A DNA stretch of 64,000 nt from Desulfosporosinus fructosivorans (GCF_004766045.1 NZ_SPQQ01000010.1:140686-204685); one strand, 5' to 3'; positions 17,146-26,024 are shown, counted from the first letter of the stretch. Program-made: numbers and translations. The notes: generated from the letters alone by a model not told the origin.

Positions 17146-18410
17146 GCACGAATCATCTCGATTAAAGCCTCAATCCGGGTCAAGAGCTGCCCTTGATCTT
17201 CTTCGGAAAAATCACTTTCTAGTCGCAGGAAGGGGATCTTTTGCTTCTCCATTTCTTTGCCCACAAAATAACCTTCCACGCCATAGGTCTGGCAGAACTG
17301 GAGGGTAAAATCAATCACGGCGTCTGCTTTTAAGTTTTCAGCCATAAATGTTATATCTTCCATGCGCCCTTGATTCGGGGTGAAGCAAGCGCAATTCACC
17401 TTTAAAGGGCGCTTGGCAATATTGGCGAGCATATCCGACACGTTATCTGCGGGCTCAGTGATATCCTTATAATAGCGTTCCCCCGTACAGGTTTCCTCCC
17501 CAACAACGACTGCCCCTGCTTGTTCGATTAAGGCATGAAGTTTCCATGCTGGAAGTGGTTGCGGAGTTCCCGTAACTAAAATCCTTGGTGCATCAACGGG
17601 TGCAACTCCGATTCCCTCTTTAACCCGCACATCAAGTTCATCACACAGAGCATTAACTTGAGTAGCGAAGCGAACTGGATCGTCAAAGAAAGAGAGTTGA
17701 TTGATCAGCAGTACATCTAAGCCGTGAATAGGAGCCGGTTTATGTTTCCTTAAATCTGCTAACCTTTGGAGCGCTTGGCGTTTAGCGTTGATCTTCTGAA
17801 TTCCCTGAGCAAGATTCTCCTTGGTTAAGTCCACCTTGGTCTCACGTTCAATGAATGAGGCAAATTCACGCACTTCTTCTTCCCATAAACGGGCATCTTT
17901 GGATTCTTTCTTTTGTGGAAGGTCCATCACATAGGTTGGAATATGTTCATTGAGAATTTCCCACGCCTTCTTCTTCCCATCACAGGTCGTCTCCCCAATG
18001 ACCCAATCGGAAACTTGAAAGTACGGGCAAATTCGGTCTAGTTTAAAGCCCATGGTGGACTTAATCAATGGACAGAGGTTTCGAGGCAAAACCTTTTCCC
18101 CCGATGAAACCGTATACTGGGCCCCAGCACATAATCCGATACTGGCGCTCCCCGTCGCTACGACAATTTCCTCCGGAACATAGACGCAAAAGGTCGAGAA
18201 TACCTTAGCGCCAGCTTCTTTCATTGCATAGAGTTCATGTACGCGAATTCCATGAACATCTCCGACTATCATATCAAAATACCCCATCGCTTTTGGGCGA
18301 TTAGGCCGATCCAAGAATAGGCTCGTAAAAATCGCGGGTACAGGTGCTAAGAACTCATCGTGCTTCTCTAAATCCATACCTAGGGCTGTCCATAATTCTC
18401 TGTTATCCAT
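17142..18410 (-). CDS. 2-hydroxyacyl-CoA dehydratase family protein, double-cubane-cluster type (YjiM-like)
   Basis: This is a single-subunit HgdB/FldC-family protein of 422 residues. True dehydratases have two such subunits; only one gene is present here with its activator, which matches the double-cubane cluster proteins (DCCP) that carry an [8Fe-9S] centre and reduce small molecules such as acetylene and azide in vitro. Cysteines at about 75, 94, 113, 128 and 143 (FSTFCVYVP, IGLCAGAQ, RNLCPLIKS, DRICPYFQ) are candidate ligands. GYFDMIVGDVHG is typical. The physiological substrate is unknown. It is probably transcribed with dsrE upstream (46-base gap) and the activator downstream. Confidence 0.85.
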   Translation of the reverse strand: MDNRELWTALGMDLEKHDEFLAPVPAIFTSLFLDRPNRPKAMGYFDMIVGDVHGIRVHELYAMKEAGAKVFSTFCVYVPEEIVVATGSASIGLCAGAQYTVSSGEKVLPRNLCPLIKSTMGFKLDRICPYFQVSDWVIGETTCDGKKKAWEILNEHIPTYVMDLPQKKESKDARLWEEEVREFASFIERETKVDLTKENLAQGIQKINAKRQALQRLADLRKHKPAPIHGLDVLLINQLSFFDDPVRFATQVNALCDELDVRVKEGIGVAPVDAPRILVTGTPQPLPAWKLHALIEQAGAVVVGEETCTGERYYKDITEPADNVSDMLANIAKRPLKVNCACFTPNQGRMEDITFMAENLKADAVIDFTLQFCQTYGVEGYFVGKEMEKQKIPFLRLESDFSEEDQGQLLTRIEALIEMIRA

Positions 18411-18456
18411 TTTTCATCCTCCTCATACTCTACTGGTTACTCAAATTCATGAACTT

Positions 18457-18795
18457 TTAAATATGTATCACTTTATCGCTTTCATGCATAATGGCGATAA
18501 TCTCAACCATCGTAGAAACCTTTCCAACCTCGATCTTATCCTTAATACCGTAATAATCCAAACAGGTCACACAAGCCAATAGAGTGACACCCGACTCCTC
18601 AGCTAAACTTTTCAGGGCATCGACACCGGTAAATTCGGGTAGCAAAAGCTGCACCCCTTTTTCTAAGAAAAGAATATGGGACGGTTTCTCAGTCGCCTCC
18701 ATGAGCTTCAAAAAGAAACTATGCATCAGGCGTTTGCCCAACTCTGGGTCTTGATGACCAATGGTGTCTGAGCTGATAAAGTAGGTAAAGGACAT
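18457..18795 (-). CDS. DsrE/YedF-like small sulfur-relay family protein
   Basis: This 112-residue protein has the DsrE-like fold signature FTYFISSDTIGHQDPELG at its start and a conserved cysteine in LLACVTCLDYYGI, the position that carries persulfide in related proteins. The ATG at 18795 is preferred over the longest frame (18843) because GAGGGGAG lies seven bases upstream. It precedes the double-cubane protein and its activator on the same strand, suggesting a role in sulfur or cluster handling for that system, which is inference. Confidence 0.75.
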   Translation of the reverse strand: MSFTYFISSDTIGHQDPELGKRLMHSFFLKLMEATEKPSHILFLEKGVQLLLPEFTGVDALKSLAEESGVTLLACVTCLDYYGIKDKIEVGKVSTMVEIIAIMHESDKVIHI

Positions 18796-18893
18796 AATAA
18801 TCTCCCCTCTATTCATAACATTTAACTTATTTAATTGTATCACTAAATATGCATGTACGAAAGACCCAACTTAGCATTATGAGCCCCTCTAAG

Positions 18894-18943
18894 TTTATCC
18901 AATCATAGGATTCCCGCTTCAAGTGGGAGCGGGAATCTTATGG
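18894..18943. repeat. Hairpin repeat TTATCCAATCATAGG...
   Basis: ATTCCCGCTTCAAGTGGG forms a strong stem with GAGCGGGAAT and is flanked by TTATCCAATC. It lies downstream of the Spo0E-like gene and belongs to the same dispersed family as 15680 and 27340. Confidence 0.55.
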
Positions 18944-18962
18944 GAAGTCCTTTTAAAAAAAC

Positions 18963-18991
18963 AAAAAAGTCCGGATTTGACTCCGGGCTTT
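18963..18991 (-). terminator. Terminator of the Spo0E-like gene
   Basis: On the minus strand the stem GCCCGGAGTC / GATTTGGAC-like arm (complement of GTCCGGATTTGACTCCGGGC) runs into TTTTTT right after the stop codon at 18998. Confidence 0.75.
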
Positions 18992-18997
18992 GGGATA

Positions 18998-19177
18998 TCA
19001 TACGATTTTAGTTTCCTCGTGTTTGATCAGACTATAAACTTGATTTAACAGTTTGTCCAACTCACGACTAGATGTAACTACTTCTTCAGAAGTTAGTTCT
19101 TTACATAAGGCAAATTTATTCAGTTGGTCGCGTTTTGTTTCAACGGCACTTAGTAACTCTAGTAAATCGTCCCTCAT
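18998..19177 (-). CDS. Spo0E-like sporulation regulatory protein
   Basis: Small Spo0E-family proteins dephosphorylate Spo0A~P and delay sporulation. This 59-residue product is two helices with the family signature in the second: SSRELDKLLNQVYSLI, matching the SQELDxLI consensus. The ATG at 19177 follows GGAAGGTGATC; a longer reading from 19216 is less likely. The presence of this family supports a spore-forming host. It has its own terminator and so is probably monocistronic. Confidence 0.8.
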   Translation of the reverse strand: MRDDLLELLSAVETKRDQLNKFALCKELTSEEVVTSSRELDKLLNQVYSLIKHEETKIV

Positions 19178-19527
19178 GAGATCACCTTCCTCAACTTCCA
19201 ATTGGCTAAGATACAAAAGCTTAGAAGTATAAGGTTAATCCGCTTTAATTAAATAAGACACTCGGTGACAATATGATATTACTAGGAAAATGCCAAGATA
19301 GATTGAAATCAAGAAACAACTATGAATAACTACCTTCTCTCAAAATAAAACTTAATTTTATTCTTTATTTAATATTATTACTAATTTATTTAATTGGCAA
19401 GAAATTATTATCCATAAATAGGAAAAATGCTGTTGAATTATGGAGTATTTTCTGTTTTAGCTGAGCTCGTTTGCTCCTTGGCGTTATATTCTGCGATATT
19501 GGACAAAATAGCTGTGAGGTGATTTAA
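19178..19527. other. Gene-free A/T-rich interval
   Basis: This 350-base interval separates the divergent Spo0E-like gene and the DUF2892 gene. It contains A/T-rich stretches with several possible promoters but no ORF with a convincing start, no hairpin of note and no recognised RNA. Confidence 0.5.
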
Positions 19528-19722
19528 ATGACATGTAATGTTGGTAAAACGGAGCAAATTGCAAGAATTGTAATTGGTGTAGGAATCGTTCTTATAGGTA
19601 TATCCTACAAAAGCTGGTGGGGAATAATTGGACTCGCGCCTATCATAACCGGTACAATTCGTTATTGCCCCGCTAGCGATGCCTTAGGGATTTCAACTTG
19701 CGACGCTAATAATAAGCAATAG
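19528..19722 (+). CDS. DUF2892 (YgaP-like) small membrane protein
   Basis: The 64-residue protein has two hydrophobic helices (ARIVIGVGIVLIGISY and WWGIIGLAPIITGTI) and the family ending RYCPASDALGISTC. This matches the inner-membrane YgaP_TM/DUF2892 domain, often found alone or fused to rhodanese. A GAGGTGA site precedes the ATG. Function is unknown; sulfur or redox roles are proposed for relatives. It is the only plus-strand gene between the Shango module and clpC apart from the 9261 gene. Confidence 0.85.
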   Translation: MTCNVGKTEQIARIVIGVGIVLIGISYKSWWGIIGLAPIITGTIRYCPASDALGISTCDANNKQ

Positions 19723-19734
19723 TTTTCAGCCTAC

Positions 19735-19759
19735 GGCCTTATATAAGGCCATTTTTTTT
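19735..19759 (+). terminator. Terminator of the DUF2892 gene
   Basis: GGCCTTATATAAGGCC followed by ATTTTTTTT, 13 bases after the stop codon. The radA gene converges from the other side. Confidence 0.85.
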
Positions 19760-19779
19760 GCAATTAAGGAGTTACGAGT

Positions 19780-21201
19780 TCATCTTAAACTATCTTCCGT
19801 CATTGGAAATTCGGTTTCAATCTTAGCTGGACTCTTCATGTTTAAATCCAGAATGACGTCATACAACGTGTTGAGCTCGATGATTTGAAGATTTTTGTAT
19901 TTTGAAGAATCTCTAAGAGCATTCTTTGCTATGTAGACACGCTTAAATCCCATTCTGTCGATTTCCCGAATTCTCACTTCTATAGAAGGAACTTTCTTAA
20001 GTTCTCCAGTAAGTCCTACATCTGCTACAAACAAAGTATCATTGGGAATCGCTTTGTCTTTCACAGATGAAACAATACACATGATAATAGCTAAGCTTAC
20101 GGATTGCTCTTTGAGCTGAAGTCCACCTGTCGTTTTAATGACAACATTTTTATCGTACAGGTTAATCTTGCCTCGTTGTTCCAGGATAGAAATCAAGGTA
20201 TTTAATTGATCTCGTCTCAAACACTCCGCAATTCTTGATGGATAGGGCGTGAACGACTTAGAGACGAGACTTTCAATTTCAACAATAATGGGGCGAGTTC
20301 CCTCTTTGATCACAGTCAATGCACTACCTGAAACCTTTTGCCCCTCTCCCCTTTGAGTCATAAAGAATTCAGATGGATTATCAATTGATAACATCCCTTG
20401 TTCAGTCATCGAGAAGAAACCGATTTCTCCGGTGCTCCCGAACCGATTCTTCGAGCACCATGCCCCCCTCAATTCTTCCCCATTTTCCCCATTGAGAATT
20501 AACACGGCGTCGACCAGATGTTCTAACGCTCGAAGCCCCGCGATTTCATCGTCTTTCGTCATTTGACCAACCATGATCACGGCCCTGGGGCGGCCGTTAT
20601 TTTTCGCAATTTTTAAGAGTTCATTAGCGCACTCCATCGTTTGGATCGGTGAACCAGGCCGGGAATTATGTTCTTCAAGAGTGAACGTTTGAATTGAGTC
20701 AATAATAATCAAATCTGGGTCAAGCTCCTCAATTGAGTCCAGAACATGGTTCATACTTGTATCAGAATAAATCCAGATGTTACTGTTGCTTCCCTTCAGA
20801 ATTCGATCAGACCTACTTTTGATTTGACTATCACTCTCTTCTGCTGAAGCATATAAAACCTTGTAGCCCTTGTTGGCAACATCATCGGCCACTTGTAAAA
20901 GCAAGGTTGATTTTCCCGCACCAGGTTTTGCAGTCAAGATAATGATGGAATCTTTAACGATACCACCACCCAGAACTCGGTTAAATTCACTGATACTTGT
21001 CACGATTCTATCGCTGTTGCCGGCTAAGACCTCAGATAACCTCTTCGGAGAAGTCTTTCTCTTACTCGACGACGATGCTGTTTTTGGTTTATTTCCAAAT
21101 TCTTCAAATGTATTCCATTCTTCACAGCTTTGACATTTACCCAGCCATTTTGGACTTTCTGATCCGCAATTAGAACAGCGATAAATCACCTTGATTTTCA
21201 T
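19780..21201 (-). CDS. radA: DNA repair protein RadA, divergent
   Basis: RadA (Sms) is a RecA-like ATPase that drives branch migration in recombination. The 473-residue product has the N-terminal zinc ribbon YRCSNCGSESPKWLGKCQSC, a Walker A KPGAGKSTLLLQ (about residue 91), the RadA-specific KNRFGSTGEIGFF and a C-terminal Lon-like domain ending VADVGLTGELKKVPS. Several normally invariant spots differ: Walker A lacks the GDPGIGKS form and the usual GHVTKEG is GQMTKDD. It may be a divergent subfamily or a replaced copy. It lies downstream of clpC in the classical order, but disA does not follow. Confidence 0.9.
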   Translation of the reverse strand: MKIKVIYRCSNCGSESPKWLGKCQSCEEWNTFEEFGNKPKTASSSSKRKTSPKRLSEVLAGNSDRIVTSISEFNRVLGGGIVKDSIIILTAKPGAGKSTLLLQVADDVANKGYKVLYASAEESDSQIKSRSDRILKGSNSNIWIYSDTSMNHVLDSIEELDPDLIIIDSIQTFTLEEHNSRPGSPIQTMECANELLKIAKNNGRPRAVIMVGQMTKDDEIAGLRALEHLVDAVLILNGENGEELRGAWCSKNRFGSTGEIGFFSMTEQGMLSIDNPSEFFMTQRGEGQKVSGSALTVIKEGTRPIIVEIESLVSKSFTPYPSRIAECLRRDQLNTLISILEQRGKINLYDKNVVIKTTGGLQLKEQSVSLAIIMCIVSSVKDKAIPNDTLFVADVGLTGELKKVPSIEVRIREIDRMGFKRVYIAKNALRDSSKYKNLQIIELNTLYDVILDLNMKSPAKIETEFPMTEDSLR

Positions 21202-21233
21202 CCCGCACCCCCGTTCCGTTTTCGTTTCTGAAT

Positions 21234-21270
21234 AGATTGTAGGGGCAATTCATAATTGCCCCTACAATCT
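21234..21270. repeat. 37-base palindrome with GTAGGGGCAATT core
   Basis: Two perfect 17-base arms (21234-21250 and 21254-21270) surround a CAT loop. The core GTAGGGGCAATT is shared with the 36-base palindrome at 11972. It lies between clpC and radA. Confidence 0.8.
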
Positions 21271-21315
21271 ATATATACCCCTACCTTAAATCTCTGTTAC
21301 CCTTCCTGTGGGGAT

Positions 21316-23766
21316 TTATGAATTACTCAGGGTAGTGAACTTCATTTTTCCATCCTCGGCTTCTACACCAATCTTGTCCCCGGTTTTAAATTTCCCTTCT
21401 AGTATCTTCTCAGAGAGTGCATCTTCAATCAAGCGTTGGATGGCACGACGTAATGGTCGGGCTCCAAAAACTGGATCATTGCCCTCTTTGGCAATTAGTT
21501 CAACGGCACTCTTTTCAACCTTAAGCTCCAAGCCATGCTCAAGCAATCGTACATTTACCTGATTCATCAATATTTCCGTGATTTTTTCCAGGTGTTCCCC
21601 TTGAAGAGCATGAAATACTACAAGCTCATCGATACGGTTTAGAAATTCTGGGCGGAAGGTGCGTTTGAGTTCTTCCATAACATGTCCACGCATATTTTTA
21701 TAATCTAATTTTTCATCTTTTTTTGCCGCGAATCCCATTGCTTCCTTCCTGAGGAATGACGATCCCACATTGGAAGTCATAATTATCACAGTGTTTCTGA
21801 AATCAACGGTCCTCCCTTTAGTATCCGTTAGCCGTCCATCTTCAAGCACTTGCAGTAAAATATTAAACACTTCTGGGTGTGCCTTTTCGATTTCATCCAA
21901 CAGCACTACACTATAGGGTTTACGCCTTACCGCTTCCGTTAATTGACCACCTTCATCATGCCCAATGTATCCTGGAGGCGCTCCTACAAGCCGTGAAACT
22001 GCGTGTTTCTCCATATATTCCGACATATCAATGCGAATCAGCGCCTTCTCATCTCCGAACATCGCCTCTGCTAATGCGCGGCCGAGCTCGGTCTTCCCCA
22101 CCCCAGTTGGTCCAAGAAAGATGAAAGAACCAATTGGACGTTTCGGATCTTTTAACCCTGCTCGTGCACGGCGAACTGCCTTAGACACTGCCGCAACCGC
22201 ATCTTCCTGGCCTATAAGCCTTTGATGCAAAAGCTCCTCTAGATGCAGGAGGCGTTCACTTTCTTCCTGAGCTAGTTTCTTGACAGGTATTCCCGTCCAG
22301 CTAGCTACAATCTGAGCTATATCGTCCGGTGTGACCATGGCATTTTCTTTGTAACGTTTATTCTGCCATGCTTCACGTTGTTCAGCAAGATCAACTCGAA
22401 GTTTGTGCTCCTGATCACGTATTTGTGCTGCCTTCTCAAACTCTTGGCTAGAAACGGCAGCTTCTTTTTCTTTTTTCAAGCGTTCAGTTTCGTCTTCGAG
22501 TGATTTCAAATCTGGAGGTGCGGTAAAACTAGTAAGTCGAACACGTGAAGCAGCCTCATCCATCAAGTCGATGGCTTTATCTGGCAAGAATCGATCTGAA
22601 ATATATCGGTCAGACAGTCGGGCAGCAGCCTCAATCGCTTCATCCGTAATTTTAACTCGATGATGAGCTTCGTAACGATCCCGTAAACCACGAAGAATCA
22701 AAATTGCTTCATCAACAGTTGGCTCACCAACCGTGATAGGTTGGAAACGTCGTTCTAAGGCCGAATCCTTCTCTATATACTTACGATATTCTTCTAATGT
22801 TGTCGCCCCAATGCATTGAAGTTCTCCTCTCGCTAGGGCAGGCTTTAGAATATTTGCGGCGTCGATAGCACCTTCAGCTGCTCCTGCTCCTATCAAAGTA
22901 TGCAATTCATCAATAAAGAGAATGATGTTTCCATCCGCTCGGATCTCCTCCATGACTTTCTTTAAACGCTCTTCAAATTCCCCTCGGTATTTGCTTCCGG
23001 CGACCATAGCCGAAAGATCTAAGGTAATAACACGTTTGCCAACCAGTATTTCTGGTACTCTATTACTGATAATCCCCTGAGCTAATCCTTCAGCTATGGC
23101 TGTTTTACCAACGCCGGGCTCCCCTATAAGTGCAGGATTATTTTTAGTCCGACGACTTAGGACCTGAATGACCCGCTCTATCTCTTTCTCTCGCCCAATT
23201 ACTGGATCAAGACGGCCTTCTCGAGCCTGCAAAGTAAGGTCACGCCCAAACTCATTGAGGGCTGGCGTATTCGCAGGTCCAGAATTTTTAGTAGTAAGAA
23301 TAGAGTTTGGCGATGGAATCGCAGATTCATCTAATTCCCCACCTAATAGTTTAACGACTTGTTTCCATACCTTTTCCGGACTCACGTTGAGATTCGCTAA
23401 GATTCGAGCAGCGATCCCTTCTCCTTCCATAATTAACCCCAAAAGCAAATGCTCAGTTCCAATATAGTTAACATCTTGACGGTGTGTCTCTTCATTCGCC
23501 AACTCTAAAACCCTTTTAACTCGAGGGGTAAGCCCCACTTCTCCGTTAAAGGGCTGACCAAGCCCCGCAATTTCTTCAACTTGACTACGTATTTTTACAA
23601 GATCTAAGCCCATCCCCACTAGCGCCTGAGCGGCAATTCCTTCGCCCTCTTGAATCAAGCCAAGCAAGATGTGTTCAGTCCCTACAATTTGATGTCCCAT
23701 CCGCTTCGCCTCATCGTGAGCTATTGTTAAGACTTTCTCTGCACGTTCTGTATAACGTCCCTTCAT
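21316..23766 (-). CDS. clpC: ATP-dependent Clp protease ATPase subunit ClpC
   Basis: ClpC is a hexameric Hsp100 unfoldase that feeds substrates to ClpP. The 816 residues show two N-terminal ClpN repeats, the first D1 Walker A GEPGVGKTAIAEG, a UVR-containing middle region (KEAAVSSQEFEKAAQIRDQE), the D2 Walker A GPTGVGKTELGRALAE and a C-terminal D2-small domain. It is the fourth gene of the ctsR-mcsA-mcsB-clpC operon and should be repressed by CtsR. The gap to mcsB is 100 bases and contains a dispersed palindrome. Confidence 0.97.
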   Translation of the reverse strand: MKGRYTERAEKVLTIAHDEAKRMGHQIVGTEHILLGLIQEGEGIAAQALVGMGLDLVKIRSQVEEIAGLGQPFNGEVGLTPRVKRVLELANEETHRQDVNYIGTEHLLLGLIMEGEGIAARILANLNVSPEKVWKQVVKLLGGELDESAIPSPNSILTTKNSGPANTPALNEFGRDLTLQAREGRLDPVIGREKEIERVIQVLSRRTKNNPALIGEPGVGKTAIAEGLAQGIISNRVPEILVGKRVITLDLSAMVAGSKYRGEFEERLKKVMEEIRADGNIILFIDELHTLIGAGAAEGAIDAANILKPALARGELQCIGATTLEEYRKYIEKDSALERRFQPITVGEPTVDEAILILRGLRDRYEAHHRVKITDEAIEAAARLSDRYISDRFLPDKAIDLMDEAASRVRLTSFTAPPDLKSLEDETERLKKEKEAAVSSQEFEKAAQIRDQEHKLRVDLAEQREAWQNKRYKENAMVTPDDIAQIVASWTGIPVKKLAQEESERLLHLEELLHQRLIGQEDAVAAVSKAVRRARAGLKDPKRPIGSFIFLGPTGVGKTELGRALAEAMFGDEKALIRIDMSEYMEKHAVSRLVGAPPGYIGHDEGGQLTEAVRRKPYSVVLLDEIEKAHPEVFNILLQVLEDGRLTDTKGRTVDFRNTVIIMTSNVGSSFLRKEAMGFAAKKDEKLDYKNMRGHVMEELKRTFRPEFLNRIDELVVFHALQGEHLEKITEILMNQVNVRLLEHGLELKVEKSAVELIAKEGNDPVFGARPLRRAIQRLIEDALSEKILEGKFKTGDKIGVEAEDGKMKFTTLSNS

Positions 23767-23804
23767 GATTTCTTCATCCTTTCATTTATGCAATGTAATC
23801 GATA

Positions 23805-23830
23805 TTCAACTTTAGTTGAACGAGTTCACT
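23805..23830. repeat. Dispersed palindrome TTCAACTTTAGTTGAA
   Basis: The near-palindrome is followed by CGAGTTCACTG in the mcsB-clpC gap. Related copies lie at 15266, 5733 and 33884. Confidence 0.5.
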
Positions 23831-23866
23831 GAAAAGCTTTCATAATTATTTAAGAGTAAATCTATT

Positions 23867-24913
23867 TTACGCCAATGTCGTCCGAGCACGCACCAGTCTA
23901 GCCCGTTCTTCGTCCCGTTGACTAGGGTCAAGTTCCCGATCAAGGATGTATTGCAAGCATCCAGAACGAGTATCAACGATTAACGAAGCAAAGCAATCTT
24001 TAATCTTGGGTAACAATCCTAGATCCGTCCCTAGCCTGTCATGGGACAATAAATGCATTGCATCTTCAGAAGAGAGAAGGCGGGAGTTTTGCAAGGTTCC
24101 CCGTGCTCTCCAAACTTTGTCTTCTAGAAACATTGGCATTTGAACCTTGAGGAGTTCTCGTGCCTGAAGTTCATGTTCTACAATTTGCCCAGTTACTGCA
24201 TCTAGATGAGTTAAGATATCTTCTTCACTTTTGCCGAGCGTAATCTGATTAGAGACTTGAAACATGTGTCCAAAGGCTTGAGAACCCTCACCGTATAATC
24301 CTCGCACTGCTAGACCTAAGCGTGTTAATGTTCCAAGGACCTGTTGCACCTGTTTCATTATGACCAGAGCTGGCAAGTGCACCATAACGGAAGCTCTGAG
24401 CCCTGTACCCACATTCGTAGGGCATGCCGTTAGATATCCTTGAGTTTCTCGGTAAGCAAAATCCAGTTTTGCTTCTAGGGCATCATCTAACTCCGTTGCT
24501 AAACGGTGCGTCTCTAAAAGTTGATTCCCAGGTAAAAGCACTTGAATTCTAACATGGTCTTCTTCATTAACCATCACCGCATAGCGGTGGTCAGGAGCCA
24601 AAGCAACGCCACGTGCTCCTGTTGACCCGCCCAGACTCGGGCTGATCAAGTGTTTTTCAATGAGCACTTGCTGTTCAACGCTGTTTAGTTCTGTTAAAGA
24701 TATATAATCTAATTGTCCGATATCCCCCGCTATACTCATTAGAACTTGGGAAACAATTTTCTCAACCTGTCCCGCACCTTCCTCCCCCAGAACATGTGGA
24801 AAGGGGAAATCTTCAAGGTTGCGGGCTAATCGAACCCGACTACTGATGACAACCGGAGAATCTGTTTCGGTCATCCAGGCGCTATGCTGTAAGAGGAGTT
24901 CCTTATGCGTCAT
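23867..24913 (-). CDS. mcsB: Protein-arginine kinase McsB
   Basis: McsB is an ATP:guanido kinase-like enzyme that phosphorylates arginines on proteins, marking them for ClpCP and inactivating CtsR. Signature stretches are VVISSRVRLARNLEDFPFP, ACPTNVGTGLRASVMVHL and LYGEGSQAFGHMFQVSN. The ATG at 24913 (348 residues) is chosen for its GGGAGAGG site; it overlaps the end of mcsA by 11 bases. The order mcsA-mcsB-clpC is the standard CtsR operon. Confidence 0.95.
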   Translation of the reverse strand: MTHKELLLQHSAWMTETDSPVVISSRVRLARNLEDFPFPHVLGEEGAGQVEKIVSQVLMSIAGDIGQLDYISLTELNSVEQQVLIEKHLISPSLGGSTGARGVALAPDHRYAVMVNEEDHVRIQVLLPGNQLLETHRLATELDDALEAKLDFAYRETQGYLTACPTNVGTGLRASVMVHLPALVIMKQVQQVLGTLTRLGLAVRGLYGEGSQAFGHMFQVSNQITLGKSEEDILTHLDAVTGQIVEHELQARELLKVQMPMFLEDKVWRARGTLQNSRLLSSEDAMHLLSHDRLGTDLGLLPKIKDCFASLIVDTRSGCLQYILDRELDPSQRDEERARLVRARTTLA

Positions 24914-25418
24914 GGTTTCCCTCTCCCTTCGTTTGCTCAAGTTGACGAATCTCATCCCTTACCACGGCTGCTTCTTCAAACGCTTCTTGCTGAATCAAGA
25001 GTTGAAGTCTCTCCTTTAGGTTTCTTAGCTCCATGCGACATTTGATAGCAATCCCGCGTCGTGCAGGAACCTTTCCCATGTTTTTCCCGCCACCATGAAC
25101 CCGGCGAAGTAACGGTTCAAGCTGGGTTTCAAAAGTTTCGTAACATGCACTACATCCCAGCTTGCCTACTTGGGTGATCCTAGAAAAGGTAATTCCACAT
25201 TTAGGACAAGTTGTCTCGGAAGGTTGTTCTATTAACGAAGGATTGAACCCAAACAAGGCTTTTAAAAATTCTGGCACAATGGCCGGGTGAAAAACAAAAC
25301 CAATTTCCTGATTTTTCTTAGCGCATGGTTCACAAAGATAAACTTCACGAGTTTTTTCATTTTCTGTTATTGATAAATGCACAATTGCTTCCCGCTGTTG
25401 ACAGTGTTGACAAAGCAT
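24903..25418 (-). CDS. mcsA: McsA, activator of the arginine kinase McsB
   Basis: McsA is a zinc-binding adaptor that activates McsB. Four CxxC pairs are visible (MLCQHCQQRE, YLCEPCAKKN, TTCPKCGITF, LGCSACYETF), followed by a C-terminal UVR motif in AFEEAAVVRDEIRQLE. The 171-residue start at 25418 follows AAGGGGGAG, 13 bases after the ctsR stop. The longer frame from 25445 overlaps ctsR and is less likely. Confidence 0.93.
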   Translation of the reverse strand: MLCQHCQQREAIVHLSITENEKTREVYLCEPCAKKNQEIGFVFHPAIVPEFLKALFGFNPSLIEQPSETTCPKCGITFSRITQVGKLGCSACYETFETQLEPLLRRVHGGGKNMGKVPARRGIAIKCRMELRNLKERLQLLIQQEAFEEAAVVRDEIRQLEQTKGEGNHDA

Positions 25419-25431
25419 GTTAACTCCCCCT

Positions 25432-25902
25432 TTATAATAAATCATCCCGACTTAGAGTAGTCAAAATAGTCTTCATCAGACGGGCTCGAAGCACGTCCCA
25501 ATCTTTAAATTCTCCCCCCAAATCATTTCCGGAAAGCACACATTTTATCATCGCCGCTTCCCTTATCGTCACCAGTTCTTCTTCCACTAAACGATCCACA
25601 AGGCCGTTTGTACGTTCGCGGGAAAGTTGATCTCCTATTAATTGGCGCATAACCTGTTGATACTGCCCCTCGATGCCCATCCCTAAACGAATAATTCTCA
25701 GATACCCTCCGCCTCCCCGACGGCTCTCAACTAAGTAGCCCCGCTCTACTGTAAAGCGAGTGTGCAGAACATAGTTAATCTGAGACGGGACACAGGAAAA
25801 TTCACCTGCCAGCTCGCTTCGTTGCAAAATAATAAAGCCTTCTGACGTTTGTTCTAAAATTTGTTTTAGATATTTTTCAATACGATCCGCAAGGTTTCCC
25901 AT
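25432..25902 (-). CDS. ctsR: Transcriptional repressor CtsR
   Basis: CtsR is the winged-helix repressor of class III heat-shock genes. The 156 residues begin MGNLADRIEKYLKQIL and hold the arginine-rich beta-wing RRGGGGYLRIIRL at about residue 61, which contacts DNA and is the target of McsB. It heads the ctsR-mcsA-mcsB-clpC operon and a CtsR-box lies 59 bases upstream of its start, supporting autoregulation. Confidence 0.95.
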   Translation of the reverse strand: MGNLADRIEKYLKQILEQTSEGFIILQRSELAGEFSCVPSQINYVLHTRFTVERGYLVESRRGGGGYLRIIRLGMGIEGQYQQVMRQLIGDQLSRERTNGLVDRLVEEELVTIREAAMIKCVLSGNDLGGEFKDWDVLRARLMKTILTTLSRDDLL

Positions 25903-25960
25903 TGTTGATGTACTCCTTGTTTATATAATCTTAACTCAATTAATCTTCCAATCCCTCGTC

Positions 25961-25977
25961 TTTGACCTTTCCTGACC
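25961..25977 (-). promoter_or_regulatory. CtsR operator upstream of ctsR
   Basis: On the minus strand the heptads GGTCAGG and GGTCAAA are separated by AAA, matching the CtsR consensus of tandem GGTCAAA heptads three bases apart with two changes. A further GGTTGAA heptad-like unit lies immediately upstream. The position before ctsR fits autorepression. Confidence 0.75.
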
Positions 25978-26024
25978 TTCAACCATATCATACTCATTTT
26001 TATATAGATTTGCAAACAATTTTA

